Positions 8,721 through 18,378 of a DNA stretch of 64,000 bases are shown here, one piece after another. Origin of the DNA: CAXBNB01 sp040151475 (GTDB taxonomy: Bacteria > Bacteroidota > Bacteroidia > Cytophagales > Cyclobacteriaceae). Position numbers and translations under genes: made by a program. A model generated the notes under the pieces. The model was not told where the DNA came from and searched no databases. It saw only the letters and a program-made list of their open reading frames with translations. How positions within the stretch are numbered: the stretch's first letter is position 1; each line of letters starts with the position of its first letter. The DNA lies in the NCBI RefSeq assembly GCF_040151475.1, contig NZ_JBDKWG010000143.1, forward strand, positions 124,001 to 188,000. Reading direction: 5' to 3'.

Positions 8721-10199
8721 CTACCTCACAAACTCTTCTTTGTGCATGACATTACCATCTACATCCCGGTGTTCAAATATCAATTTGACTTCATCACCGT
8801 CACTATAGACTTTACCAAATAAATAGCCGCCCTTCACACGAAGAAAACGATGTTCTGGTTTGACATTGTCCTGCGACCACCCTCCGGCATGAGAATCTGA
8901 CCCTGCACCACAGCCAAACTCCCAAAGATTGGTATCTTTAAAATGGCTGACATATTGCCAATGACGGTCGCCAGTGCATACAATCACATTGTCATGTTTA
9001 TTGATAAATTCTCTGATTTCATTTCCTTCATAAGCAAATGCCTCATTGGAGTAATTGTCGTTTTTGCCTTGTGGACGATCAGGCCCTAAGATTGGTGATG
9101 AAGTGATAACCACTTTATAAGTAGCATCTGATTCATCAATGGTGCTGAACAACCATTCCTTCTGTTCCTTGCCAAGTATAGTCTTATTCGAGCCATCTTC
9201 ATCAGTATTTTTACTCCTGTAATTTCTACCCTCCAAAATCCAGATCTGAAGGTCTTTGCCCCATCGTACAGTTTTATATGTTGGTGAATTGCTGGGAAAT
9301 TGTTCCTTATCAAATATCTCCAAACCTCTTTCAAACGAAACAGGCCCGTAAAATTCATCAGGATATGCATCATTTTTTAATGCATCATGATCATCCTTCA
9401 TAAAATAGCTGCTCGTTCTATTGTAAAAACTACGTTGCAAAGGCAATGCAAACAGACGATCCCATTTGAAACGCATCAACTCCTCTGTCATCGCATAAGG
9501 ATTTGGTTTGTCATAATACTCTATATCTCCAGTATGAACAAAGAAATCAAGGTTGTCTCTGTCCATAGCAGGATAAATTTTATGCCCAGTGGTACTGTCT
9601 TTTCTAATATAATCATGGCAACTCACTATACTGAAAGCGATATCTTTTGCTTTATCTACCAAAGGTGGAGTTGTAAATCCTCCTATAATAGTATCCGCAA
9701 TATTTTGTCCCTCTCCCATTCTGGAAAACATTTCAATGACATACCGGGCATCAGGAGAAAGTTCTTTCAGTTTCCATTGTTTAGTAAAATTTTTATCTGC
9801 TTCCACTTTTGTCCAATCCAACCGGACTTTGGTTTCCGGTTTGTTTTCTTCGTAGTAGGTTAACTGTACTTCACCTTCCGACCCTAAACACGCACCTTCC
9901 ATATCCTTCAATGACAACCCTTCAAGAATTTGTTTTTTATTCAGAAAATCTTTGTCTTTCATTTCACCAAATTCCTTTTGTTCTTCTTTGGTCAATGGTA
10001 TAAATACCTGTCCCTCCCAGTTCATCTCAGGACTTTGAGTGAGCCGTGTCCAGATGGTAATGGAATTCTGATCTACCCATCCATTGTGCACACCATTTCC
10101 GAAGTAAGGCCCTTGTTGTGATAGCTGTTCCTGCTGCTTTTGTTGAGAACAGGATATTAAGAAGAGTAGCACTGTTACTACAATTGATATATTTTTCAT
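8721..10199 (-). CDS. PhoD-like metallophosphatase lipoprotein
   Basis: The 492-residue lipoprotein belongs to the PhoD-like calcineurin-type alkaline phosphatase/phosphodiesterase group. The lipobox is LISC with Cys17. The N-terminal domain (about 30-175) is the Fn3-like PhoD N domain. Metal-site motifs are recognisable: SCHDY, HTGDIEYY, KDDHD and CTGDRHWQYVSH. The SCHDY-to-GDRHW spacing is ordinary and I see no damage. It would release phosphate from diesters or monoesters in the envelope. It follows the SusCD block on the same strand but a terminator lies between, so it probably has its own promoter. It could process phosphate groups on the same ligand, which is inference. Confidence 0.92.
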   Translation of the reverse strand: MKNISIVVTVLLFLISCSQQKQQEQLSQQGPYFGNGVHNGWVDQNSITIWTRLTQSPEMNWEGQVFIPLTKEEQKEFGEMKDKDFLNKKQILEGLSLKDMEGACLGSEGEVQLTYYEENKPETKVRLDWTKVEADKNFTKQWKLKELSPDARYVIEMFSRMGEGQNIADTIIGGFTTPPLVDKAKDIAFSIVSCHDYIRKDSTTGHKIYPAMDRDNLDFFVHTGDIEYYDKPNPYAMTEELMRFKWDRLFALPLQRSFYNRTSSYFMKDDHDALKNDAYPDEFYGPVSFERGLEIFDKEQFPSNSPTYKTVRWGKDLQIWILEGRNYRSKNTDEDGSNKTILGKEQKEWLFSTIDESDATYKVVITSSPILGPDRPQGKNDNYSNEAFAYEGNEIREFINKHDNVIVCTGDRHWQYVSHFKDTNLWEFGCGAGSDSHAGGWSQDNVKPEHRFLRVKGGYLFGKVYSDGDEVKLIFEHRDVDGNVMHKEEFVR

Positions 10200-10277
10200 A
10201 ATTTTTACTGAATGATATTTTATTTACACGTGTAGATAACCTTGAAAAGATGTGATTTATATATTTTTTAGCAAAAA

Positions 10278-10310
10278 ATAAACAGACATTAATTATTAAT
10301 GTCTGTTTAT
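10278..10310 (-). terminator. Intrinsic terminator after susD
   Basis: A nearly perfect 14- to 16-base stem (left arm 10278-10293, right arm 10295-10310, sharing a tight A/T loop) is followed on the minus strand by a T-rich run ending at 10270. It lies 18 bases after the SusD stop and should end the ECF-FecR-SusC-SusD transcription unit before the PhoD-like gene. Confidence 0.85.
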
Positions 10311-10327
10311 CTCATTTTTCATAACCA

Positions 10328-12076
10328 TTACTCAAAGTACCCTGGATTTTGAGTCAACACGGCCTCAGTGTTTGCTTCTATCTCACTATATGGTATGGGG
10401 TATAAGTTGTGATGGGATTGCATTGAGTTCCCAACAAATATTGGATTGTAGTCCTTTGTCCTTTGTACCAGTTTACCCAATCTGGTCAATGTCAATAGTC
10501 TAAACTCTTCAAAATTTAATTCCCTTAAACGTTCGTCAAGTATATAGTCAATATTCACTTCACCATCAGTCACCTCAGGTGCATTAGATCTTCTTCTCAC
10601 CACATTGATATCATCAGCAGCTAAACCGGGATTATTGTTTCCTAAATGCGCCTCAGCTCGAAGTAAATATGTTTCTGCCAATCTCATTGAATAATGATCT
10701 CTATAGGTTCTTCTGGCATCACTGGTAAGAGCCCCAGCTACTTTTTGGTCTGTAGTCCACAAGTCAGAAGGGTGCAAACCAGGTGTAGACAGTTTTGCCA
10801 GAACAGGGAAAAAGTTTCTAGCCGAGTCTGTATAAGTATTCAATGGAATTAAATTATTTGCAACAGCGTACAAACCATGAGATGGACTGTCTGGATTATT
10901 AACTTTGAAATCACGCACTATATTATATTCAGAGTTTCTAATATCTGTCCCTCCATCATTATCCCATAACTCATTGTAGAAATAAGATGTCGGTCTAAGA
11001 AAACCAGATCCTCGCCCGTAATAATTTGTATTGGGCTCTCCACCAGCTATTAAGCTTCTGGATTCTCCATCTGTATCTTCTATGTCTGTTCTCCAAAGTC
11101 TGGGAATACTCATACGCTCCAGAAGCAAATTTCCTCCACCAGCTACCTGATGTTCAAACTGCAACACCCACAATGCTTCCGTATTGCCTGTAGATCTGTT
11201 TTGGTTACCTTGACGAAAAAGATCCCAATAAACATCTCCCCCAAAATTAGAATCATTAATTCTGGTACCGAAGCGAGAAGTCATTAAATCAGTTGCTGAA
11301 TGATTAATTACTTTGGTCGCTGCATCTATTGCATCAGTCCATCTTTCCAATGAAATATACACCTGAGAAAGTAAGTGGTTTGCTGTTTCTTTACTAATCC
11401 TATGATCTTCCACATCGGAAATATCCGGCAGATGGGTAGCAGCAAACTCCAAATCCAAAGCACATTGTTCATAAACTTCATTTCTGGATGCACGAGCATA
11501 ATCTCTCTTAGGAGATGATGTTTCTTCGACTACAATAGGAACTCCACCGTAAAGATTGGCTAACATATTATAACCAAGTGCTCTAAAAAACATTGCCTCT
11601 GCTTTAACCTTGTTACTCTGAGTTTCTGATAACTGACTCATTTCAGCATCTGCTCTGGCTATAATTACATTGGCATTGTAAATAATTCCATACGCTTCTA
11701 CCCAAACATATTTCACTCTATTTGATGTAGGCAATAATACAGAAACATAATCCGGTGGGTTTTCACCCATATCTTTGTCATTCATTATCATGTCTGTGCC
11801 AGAAAACATCATTTGCGGGCTTTGATTGGCATTAGCTGATCCCCAAAAATTATCACGGTAATCTTTATGCAATCCTATAATAGCAGCATCGAATTGTTCC
11901 AAGGTAACATACGAGTTTTCTGGAGAATAAAAATCCAGAGGTATCTCTTCTAAAAACTCTGTTTCATTGCAACCCATGATTGAAATTGCAACTATTAAGT
12001 ACGACAGAGTAAAGTGCTTGAAATTGTCACTCAACTCACAATAAGTTCTGTTAGTATATATAATTATGTTTTTCAT
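10328..12076 (-). CDS. SusD/RagB family glycan-binding lipoprotein
   Basis: This is the surface lipoprotein lid that captures ligand for the SusC porin next to it. It is 582 residues from the ATG at 12076. The signal peptide ends in SIMGC, giving a lipidated Cys about residue 36. The long N-terminal TPR-like SusD domain and the C-terminal RagB/SusD region (RLAETYLLRAEAHLGNNNPG, DERLRELNFEEFR) are clear. Two alternative starts (ATG at 12103, TTG at 12115) lie directly at the susC stop; I prefer 12076 because it gives the shorter N-region. It is the last gene of the unit and is followed by a strong terminator. Confidence 0.95.
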   Translation of the reverse strand: MKNIIIYTNRTYCELSDNFKHFTLSYLIVAISIMGCNETEFLEEIPLDFYSPENSYVTLEQFDAAIIGLHKDYRDNFWGSANANQSPQMMFSGTDMIMNDKDMGENPPDYVSVLLPTSNRVKYVWVEAYGIIYNANVIIARADAEMSQLSETQSNKVKAEAMFFRALGYNMLANLYGGVPIVVEETSSPKRDYARASRNEVYEQCALDLEFAATHLPDISDVEDHRISKETANHLLSQVYISLERWTDAIDAATKVINHSATDLMTSRFGTRINDSNFGGDVYWDLFRQGNQNRSTGNTEALWVLQFEHQVAGGGNLLLERMSIPRLWRTDIEDTDGESRSLIAGGEPNTNYYGRGSGFLRPTSYFYNELWDNDGGTDIRNSEYNIVRDFKVNNPDSPSHGLYAVANNLIPLNTYTDSARNFFPVLAKLSTPGLHPSDLWTTDQKVAGALTSDARRTYRDHYSMRLAETYLLRAEAHLGNNNPGLAADDINVVRRRSNAPEVTDGEVNIDYILDERLRELNFEEFRLLTLTRLGKLVQRTKDYNPIFVGNSMQSHHNLYPIPYSEIEANTEAVLTQNPGYFE

Positions 12077-12104
12077 TTCTTTACTGTTTTGTGTAGCGAT
12101 CATA

Positions 12105-15100
12105 TTAAAATTCAATATTCAGTCCCAAAGAATAGCTCTTCATAACGGGTCTGCCATCTCTAACCAAAGCTGTATTAGTTTCCGGATCCCATCCGTTGTA
12201 GCCCGTCCAAGTAGCAAGGTTTTTTCCGCTCACGAAGACTTTCAACCTTGTGATATTGAATTTACTTAACAGTTCAGAATCAAAATTATAAGACAATGAA
12301 ACATCTTGTAGTCTCACAAAGCTTCTGGAGGCATAGCGTGTTCCTATAAGCCCATCCGAAACATTAATTCTCAGTTTTTGATACCTGGCATTAGGATTTT
12401 CCGGTGTCCAGTAGTCGATACCTGCCGGCACATTTCTATCAAATACATTTTCTGAACTGATGTCGTTCCAACTTGTCAAAACATCTTCCCCTAAATACCT
12501 GTTTTTTCCTCCCTGAACGGAGTTGATGAACAAGCTTAATGACCAGTTTTTATATTGTAATTTATTTTGCACACTAAACCTGTAACTCGGTGATGTATAA
12601 CCAATTATGGTTCTATCATCCGGAGTAAACCCATCTACTCCATCCAAATCCTGTAATTTGTATGCACCTACATCAAAACCGCTGGGAATATCATCTCCAA
12701 TTTGAAATAACTCACCAGTAATTTTATAGTCATAAATAGCATCAATAGGCTCACCAATAAACAAGCCTGAAGAGACGATATCATCTTCTACTCCATCACC
12801 GTCATTATCAAAACCCAGCAATTCAACCAGTTCATCCCGATTTCGGGAAAAATTGAAAGTACTGGTCCATGTAAGGTCGTTTTTCTCATAATTCACACTT
12901 GAGATTGACAAATCGATTCCCTGGTTTTTCAGCTTTCCTAGATTGATGGGAATTTTAGAAAACCCTGCCAATTGTGGAAGATTGACCTCATAAAGAACAT
13001 CCTTCGTATCATTTTTATAGTAATCAATATTCCCCATGATTCTACCCTTGAACAAGGCAAAGTCAATTCCTATATTGATTCCAGTTGTAGTTTCCCATTT
13101 TAGATTCGGACTTGCAAGGCTTATAATTTCCTGTCCATACAAAGGACTACCATTTGAGTCCACATATACAAATGCTCCATCTACTTCAGCTAGTGTCTGA
13201 TACCTGCCTATGGTTCTGTTACCACTGGTACCATAAGAAGCCCTTATTTTCAATGATGGCAACCAAGACACCTGACTGAAAAAATCTTCTTGAGAAATGA
13301 CCCATGCTACAGAGGCTGAAGGAAAAACTCCAAACTTGTTGTCTTTACCAAATCCGGAAAATCCATCCCTTCTAATAGTACCTGTAAACAAATATTTTCC
13401 CTGAAAACCATATATTAGTCGCGCCATGCTATACAGACTTGCTTCCTTATAAGCTGTAGTGCTTACTGATTGCAAATCTGCCTGTCCTGATTGCAAACTA
13501 TTGTAGCCCAATACATCATCTAAAAACACTGATGCTTTTGCCAATGTGCCGTTTCCAACCCTTTTCTCAAAACCATAAAGCAAAGTAGCAGTAAGGTTAT
13601 GATTCTGGGCAAAAGTTTTTTGATAAGTCAGGATATTGTCAGAAGAATAACTCCTTCGTGTGTCATTCTCCTTTGATCCTTCTCCCTGAAAATTTGCTCC
13701 ATAAGGCCTGAAAAGAAATTCATTTTCATTTCTATAGTTCGTAGTGTAATTGATTTTATAAGATAGACCCTGAATGAAAGGAATGTCAATTTTAGCATAA
13801 ATATTTCCAAACAAATTGAGCCTCATATCAGAATGATCAGCTTCTTCTAAATCTCGTAATGGATTGGTGGCATTTCCTCCTGGTTGAACTGTCAACTCTC
13901 CATCTTCATCTCTAGCTAGAGAATATGGTGAGAGGTAACGTAAATTTCTGGAAATATCAAGCCCGGAAAAATCACTTGAAGTAATAAAAGACTGTATTCC
14001 TATAGTTAGCCAATTGGTAACATAATTATCAAGATTCAAGCGGGCATTCCATCTTTTGTAATCTTCTCCTACATGATATCCTGCCTGATCGGTATAGCCA
14101 ACCGACATGAAGGTAGAAACATTTGCATTGCTATGAGCCAGACTCAAATTTTGACTAATAAGATAAGGCTTATCATTGGTTAACAAATCGTACCAATTGG
14201 TTTCAATACCTGCATCATAAGCTTCTACCATATCCTGAGTTTTAAATAATGTTCTGGGGTCATAAGATGGATTGAGCTCCAGATAGTCGGGTCCGATTCT
14301 ACTATTTAAAATATCACCATTGATAAACTGGTTAATATAATCTTGCCCACTGCCAGCTTTATATTCCTTTGCAGCTGATTGTGTGGTAAAAGTCGAGGAA
14401 TAGTTAATGGTTGTTTTTTCGGTCTTATTGCCCGTTTTTGAAGTAATAATAATCACACCATTGGCAGCCTGAGAACCATACACAGAAGCAGCACTGGCGT
14501 CTTTAAGAATATCTACAGACTGGATGTCATTTGGATTAATATCGACAATGTTTCCTCTGTAAATGGTACCATCTAACACCACCAAAGGCGATTGCTCCCC
14601 GGAAATAGATGTTCTACCTCTAATAGAAATTTCAGGGTCTTCACCTGCAGCATCCACCTGTCCTACATTCAAACCAGGCAAACTTCCCTGAAGAGATTGA
14701 AAAAGTGAAACATTTGGTTGTTCTCTAAAAGACTCAATGTCTGCCTGCAATACAGAACCTGTAAGGTCACTTTTTTTCTGGGTACCATATCCTATCACCA
14801 CAATTTCATCTAACTGTTCAGCATCCGGCACCAACTGAATATCTATTACACTTCTTGTTCCTACCGATACTTCTTGAGAGACATAACCAACATAGGAAAT
14901 CTCTAAAACCGCATTTTCAGATACCAGTAGTTTGTAGCTTCCAGATAAATCCGATGTGGTACCATCTGATGTTCCCTTAATCAATACAGTAGCACCTGGC
15001 AACCCTTCTCCATTCTCATCTGTAATAGTACCGGAGATTTCAACATCAGCAAATTCAACAACAGCCTCATCTTCTTCCGTTCCTTCTTTTACAACATGAA

Positions 15101-15449
15101 TTGTTTCTCCTACACGCCTAAAACTCAGACCTGTATTTTCTGAGATGAACCGAAGCACATCAGCCATAGAATGATGCGAAAAATCAGATTTCAGAAACTG
15201 CTTTTTAGCCTGCTTTATAATTTTTTTCTTGTAGGCAAAACTAAATTCTGTAGAGTTTTCAATTTTTGAAAAAGTCTCCTCAATAGAAGTGTTATTCAGA
15301 GCAAACGAAACATATATCTCTTCTAAGCTGAGTCCCTGAGCTTTTCCATTTTCAGCTAAAAGTACAGTATATAATATACACTGTAGCATAAATCCTAATG
15401 TCGCATACTTCGACATAGTTAAAATTTTTTTAAGTAATTTTGTACACAT
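12105..15449 (-). CDS. SusC/RagA TonB-dependent transporter with STN domain
   Basis: This 1,114-residue outer-membrane transporter imports the SusD-captured ligand using TonB energy. In order: signal peptide to about residue 38; STN domain about 50-120, the part that contacts an anti-sigma factor; carboxypeptidase-regulatory-like domain about 135-215 (GEGLPGATVLIKGTSDGTTS); plug domain about 225-345 with SVDILKDASAASVYGSQAAN; then a 22-stranded barrel ending in the aromatic GLNIEF. The STN domain marks it as a signal-transducing transporter, and the FecR and ECF genes directly upstream complete the circuit. Ligand is not readable; the sulfatase nearby suggests a sulfated glycan. Confidence 0.96.
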   Translation of the reverse strand: MCTKLLKKILTMSKYATLGFMLQCILYTVLLAENGKAQGLSLEEIYVSFALNNTSIEETFSKIENSTEFSFAYKKKIIKQAKKQFLKSDFSHHSMADVLRFISENTGLSFRRVGETIHVVKEGTEEDEAVVEFADVEISGTITDENGEGLPGATVLIKGTSDGTTSDLSGSYKLLVSENAVLEISYVGYVSQEVSVGTRSVIDIQLVPDAEQLDEIVVIGYGTQKKSDLTGSVLQADIESFREQPNVSLFQSLQGSLPGLNVGQVDAAGEDPEISIRGRTSISGEQSPLVVLDGTIYRGNIVDINPNDIQSVDILKDASAASVYGSQAANGVIIITSKTGNKTEKTTINYSSTFTTQSAAKEYKAGSGQDYINQFINGDILNSRIGPDYLELNPSYDPRTLFKTQDMVEAYDAGIETNWYDLLTNDKPYLISQNLSLAHSNANVSTFMSVGYTDQAGYHVGEDYKRWNARLNLDNYVTNWLTIGIQSFITSSDFSGLDISRNLRYLSPYSLARDEDGELTVQPGGNATNPLRDLEEADHSDMRLNLFGNIYAKIDIPFIQGLSYKINYTTNYRNENEFLFRPYGANFQGEGSKENDTRRSYSSDNILTYQKTFAQNHNLTATLLYGFEKRVGNGTLAKASVFLDDVLGYNSLQSGQADLQSVSTTAYKEASLYSMARLIYGFQGKYLFTGTIRRDGFSGFGKDNKFGVFPSASVAWVISQEDFFSQVSWLPSLKIRASYGTSGNRTIGRYQTLAEVDGAFVYVDSNGSPLYGQEIISLASPNLKWETTTGINIGIDFALFKGRIMGNIDYYKNDTKDVLYEVNLPQLAGFSKIPINLGKLKNQGIDLSISSVNYEKNDLTWTSTFNFSRNRDELVELLGFDNDGDGVEDDIVSSGLFIGEPIDAIYDYKITGELFQIGDDIPSGFDVGAYKLQDLDGVDGFTPDDRTIIGYTSPSYRFSVQNKLQYKNWSLSLFINSVQGGKNRYLGEDVLTSWNDISSENVFDRNVPAGIDYWTPENPNARYQKLRINVSDGLIGTRYASRSFVRLQDVSLSYNFDSELLSKFNITRLKVFVSGKNLATWTGYNGWDPETNTALVRDGRPVMKSYSLGLNIEF

Positions 15450-15548
15450 AATGTAATAGTTTTTGGTAACAATTAATTATCAAGAACATCGTGACTTGGG
15501 AAGTGCTTTCTACGTATCGTCAAATATCAGCTAGCACCACTAAGTCCA

Positions 15549-15579
15549 TAAGCCAGTTTTGTCTAACAAGACTGGCTTA
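15549..15579 (-). promoter_or_regulatory. Hairpin between fecR and susC
   Basis: TAAGCCAGT (15549-15557) and ACTGGCTTA (15571-15579) pair, with inner bases extending the stem around a loop of about five. On the minus strand it lies 34 bases after the fecR stop and about 100 upstream of the susC ATG, and is not followed by a T-run in that direction. It may be an mRNA processing or stabilising element, or an attenuator, setting susCD apart from the regulators. Confidence 0.45.
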
Positions 15580-15612
15580 ACTTTTTTTAAATAGCTTTTC
15601 TTATCATTCTTC

Positions 15613-16701
15613 TCATTTAATTATAACAATATGGTGATCGATTTCATACTCAAATTCATAGGCAAAGCTTAATCCTTTGAGCACTGCATCCAGTGTTTTA
15701 TTTTTATACTTACCTGTAAAATCCTTGTCTAAGTCTATGTCATTTTTTTCTAACACAATTTTCACATCGTACCACCTCTCTATTATTTTTATGATACTTT
15801 GAATGTCCAAATCTTTGAAAGATAAAATGCCATCTCTCCACCCAACGACCTCATCATATCGAAAAGTTGATTTTTCAAATGATTTTTCAGATTGATCGTA
15901 ACTCGCCATTTCTCCCGGCTCAAGTAATATTTGCTCATAAACAATATTTCCTTCAAATGACCCTACAGATACCTTTCCAGTAACAACCGCTACTGTAATT
16001 AGGTCTGTTTCCACTTTATATGCCTTCACATTAAATGATGTGCCCAAGACCTGTGTACCAATATCTCCGGTAATAATCCTAAACGGACGTTCCTTATCTT
16101 TCTCAACTTCGAAAAAAGCTTCTCCCTTCAGCTTTACTGTTCGATTGTTAGAATCAAAAAATTCGGGAAACACTAACTTGCTATTCGAATTAAGCTTGAC
16201 CAATGACCCATCTGCTAGTTGAAAAGTCAGCTTTTCTCCTTTCCCAGTCTGTTTAACTACTTCCTTTATTGTAACAAGGTCAGGCTGTATCTCATCTCGG
16301 TTTTGCCAAAAATGGCTGAGTGATAAACCAAGAAACAATGCTACCACCAGCACTGCTGCAACTTTGAAGACAATAGGTAGATATTGAGCCCTGAACACTT
16401 GAAAAACAGGTGGATTGTTTGCTTTTTCACGGTTGCGCCTTAAAATAACATTGTTCCAGACTCCATCAAATTCGTCCTGAGTGGGAAAATCTTCTTTAAG
16501 ACGAATAGATAGTACCAGCTGCCTGGCTTTTTCAACCTCAACTCTTTTATGTGGGTAATTGTTTAACCAAGCTTCCCAAAAAGAAGCTGTCATCGAATCA
16601 TTATCGAGTATCCATTTCTGAAAGTACTCATCCAGAACAAAATCTTCTACCGTATAGTCCAAATAATCCATTTGCAATTTATTGACAATGAAATTCTTCA
16701 T
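15613..16701 (-). CDS. FecR family anti-sigma factor
   Basis: This single-pass inner-membrane regulator is 362 residues long. The N-terminal cytoplasmic domain (about 1-105) holds the ECF factor. One membrane helix is at about 111-132 (KVAAVLVVALFLGLSLS). The periplasmic FecR domain follows at about 150-270, and the C-terminal DUF4974 (about 290-362, LDIQSIIKIIERWYDVKIVL) closes the protein. It reads the signal from the SusC STN domain and releases the sigma factor. It lies between the ECF gene and susC on the same strand, the standard Bacteroidota order. Confidence 0.95.
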   Translation of the reverse strand: MKNFIVNKLQMDYLDYTVEDFVLDEYFQKWILDNDSMTASFWEAWLNNYPHKRVEVEKARQLVLSIRLKEDFPTQDEFDGVWNNVILRRNREKANNPPVFQVFRAQYLPIVFKVAAVLVVALFLGLSLSHFWQNRDEIQPDLVTIKEVVKQTGKGEKLTFQLADGSLVKLNSNSKLVFPEFFDSNNRTVKLKGEAFFEVEKDKERPFRIITGDIGTQVLGTSFNVKAYKVETDLITVAVVTGKVSVGSFEGNIVYEQILLEPGEMASYDQSEKSFEKSTFRYDEVVGWRDGILSFKDLDIQSIIKIIERWYDVKIVLEKNDIDLDKDFTGKYKNKTLDAVLKGLSFAYEFEYEIDHHIVIIK

Positions 16702-16820
16702 TTCAATAATACAGAGCAGATATTGGTTTACTTTACCCCATGAAATTTTATTTTTTCTAAATAAAAATAAAAAAGTTTAGAATTGAGCCCACTAATGGAA
16801 TCCCGAAATCCAGTAAAGTA

Positions 16821-17462
16821 TTAGTAAAAAGCTTTTTTCAAAACATCTATTGCTCTTGCCATAACCTTATATGTCGCCTTTACTGTAATCGACATGACAT
16901 CTGCTATTTGCTCATAAGACAGTCGTTCGTAAAATTTCAGAAAAATGGCTTCTCTCTGCCTGTAGGTAAGTTTATTCAAGGCCTCTTTCAAACGATCATT
17001 TTGAAATACAATGTCTTCCTCTCGTATAAGTTGCATATCGTGAGACAGTACAACTTGAAAATTATAATCCACATTAACCGAACCCGAATATAAAAAGCTT
17101 TCTTTATTTGATTCTTTAAGAATTCTTCTTCTTAAACTTTTAATCAAATACGTTTTTAACCATTCCACCTCTCCCAATTTGGTTCTACTATTCCAAATAT
17201 CAATAAACAAATCCTGAATGCAATCATTGATCAGTTGCCTGTTAGGGTCTATTTTAATACCATAATTAAACAGCAAAGAAAAAAAGCGGGCATAAATTTG
17301 AGCAAAAGCTGAGTCACTTCCATTCAAAAACTCAAGCCACAAGTGCTGATCCGATAGGTTCTTCAACATTCCTTTATGGTCATTCTGATCTGGTCTATTT
17401 TCCATAAAGGTATCTTCCTTAATTCCCGATGATTTGTGTTCGTATTTATGAAAGATGGTCAT
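16821..17462 (-). CDS. ECF RNA polymerase sigma factor
   Basis: This 213-residue sigma-70 factor of the extracytoplasmic type directs transcription of the susCD unit, presumably together with its own. Region 2 is at about 55-115 (LINDCIQDLFIDIWNSR) and region 4 at about 150-205 (LTYRQREAIFLKFYERLSYEQIADVM). The first 30 residues before MENRPDQ look dispensable, so an alternative ATG at 17405 is possible. It is the first gene of the ECF-FecR-SusC-SusD unit. No TAnnTTTG box was found upstream, as expected if it is autoregulated by its own sigma factor. Confidence 0.93.
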   Translation of the reverse strand: MTIFHKYEHKSSGIKEDTFMENRPDQNDHKGMLKNLSDQHLWLEFLNGSDSAFAQIYARFFSLLFNYGIKIDPNRQLINDCIQDLFIDIWNSRTKLGEVEWLKTYLIKSLRRRILKESNKESFLYSGSVNVDYNFQVVLSHDMQLIREEDIVFQNDRLKEALNKLTYRQREAIFLKFYERLSYEQIADVMSITVKATYKVMARAIDVLKKAFY

Positions 17463-17649
17463 TGATTGTGGGGGGTAGTTGCAATAGCGGATTGCAATAT
17501 AATGGAACTATGATAATATTAAAAAAAGAAGTTCATTGGGTCATGATAGTGTTGGAAGAACCTGGCAATGCCGTAAGGTCTTGCAAACCAATTCGCCAAA
17601 TACTTAACCGGGATAACCGTTTAAGATTGGAAGAGTATAATTTTGCACC

Positions 17650-18378
17650 ATGAAACCAATCGAAATACTATTCCAAGATGAATACCTGGTTGCGGTAAAT
17701 AAACCTCATGGGTTGCTGGTACATCGGTCACGAATTGCAAGGGATGCCACAGAGTTTGCTTTGCAGCAAGTACGCAATATGATTGGACAAACTGTATATC
17801 CGGCACATAGATTAGATCGAAAGACCGGTGGTGTTCTTTTGTTTGCATTGGATCAACAAACACACAAGGATGTACAGGAACTGTTTGCCTCAAGAAAAGT
17901 ACTTAAAAAATATTGGACTATACTAAGGGGACATACCGATGACAATGGAATCATAGATTACCCTTTAACCAATGATAGTGGAAAAGTACAGGAAGCGGTC
18001 ACCAATTACAAAACACTACATAGAACAGAACTGCAAGTACCATTTGGGAAACATTCTACCTCTCGCTATTCATTAGTAGAAGTGATTCCGGAAACAGGAA
18101 GAATGCATCAAATCCGTAAACATTTCGGGCACATTTTTCACCCAATTATTGCAGATCGCAAACATGGCTGCAACAAGCAAAACAAGCTTTTTAAAGAAAA
18201 ATGGGGAATGGATACCATGCTTTTACACGCAAGTGAATTAAGTTTCACACACCCAATAACCAATCAATACATAGTTATCACCGCACAATTACAAGATGAA
18301 TTCAAGAGGATGATGCAATTGATGGGTTTTGAAATCAATCAGAATGATTTGAATCAAAACAAAGAAGCCGTAAAATAA
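17650..18378 (+). CDS. truC: TruC-like RNA pseudouridine synthase (RluA family)
   Basis: This 242-residue protein isomerises uridine to pseudouridine in RNA. The catalytic motif HRLDRKTGG starts at His53, with the nucleophilic Asp at 56. The N-terminal VNKPHGLLVHRS and the later GRMHQIRKHFGH are family hallmarks. No S4 domain precedes the catalytic domain, which with the length (E. coli TruC is about 260) favours tRNA-Asp U65 synthase TruC over the rRNA enzymes. Its 3-prime end overlaps the convergent DUF456 gene by 25 bases, so the two stop codons lie inside each other's frames. Confidence 0.9.
   Translation: MKPIEILFQDEYLVAVNKPHGLLVHRSRIARDATEFALQQVRNMIGQTVYPAHRLDRKTGGVLLFALDQQTHKDVQELFASRKVLKKYWTILRGHTDDNGIIDYPLTNDSGKVQEAVTNYKTLHRTELQVPFGKHSTSRYSLVEVIPETGRMHQIRKHFGHIFHPIIADRKHGCNKQNKLFKEKWGMDTMLLHASELSFTHPITNQYIVITAQLQDEFKRMMQLMGFEINQNDLNQNKEAVK

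Noticed and set aside
10225..10234. Ten-base palindrome TACACGTGTA upstream of the PhoD-like gene
   Set aside because: Too short to be convincing as an operator, and no second copy was noticed near other genes here.
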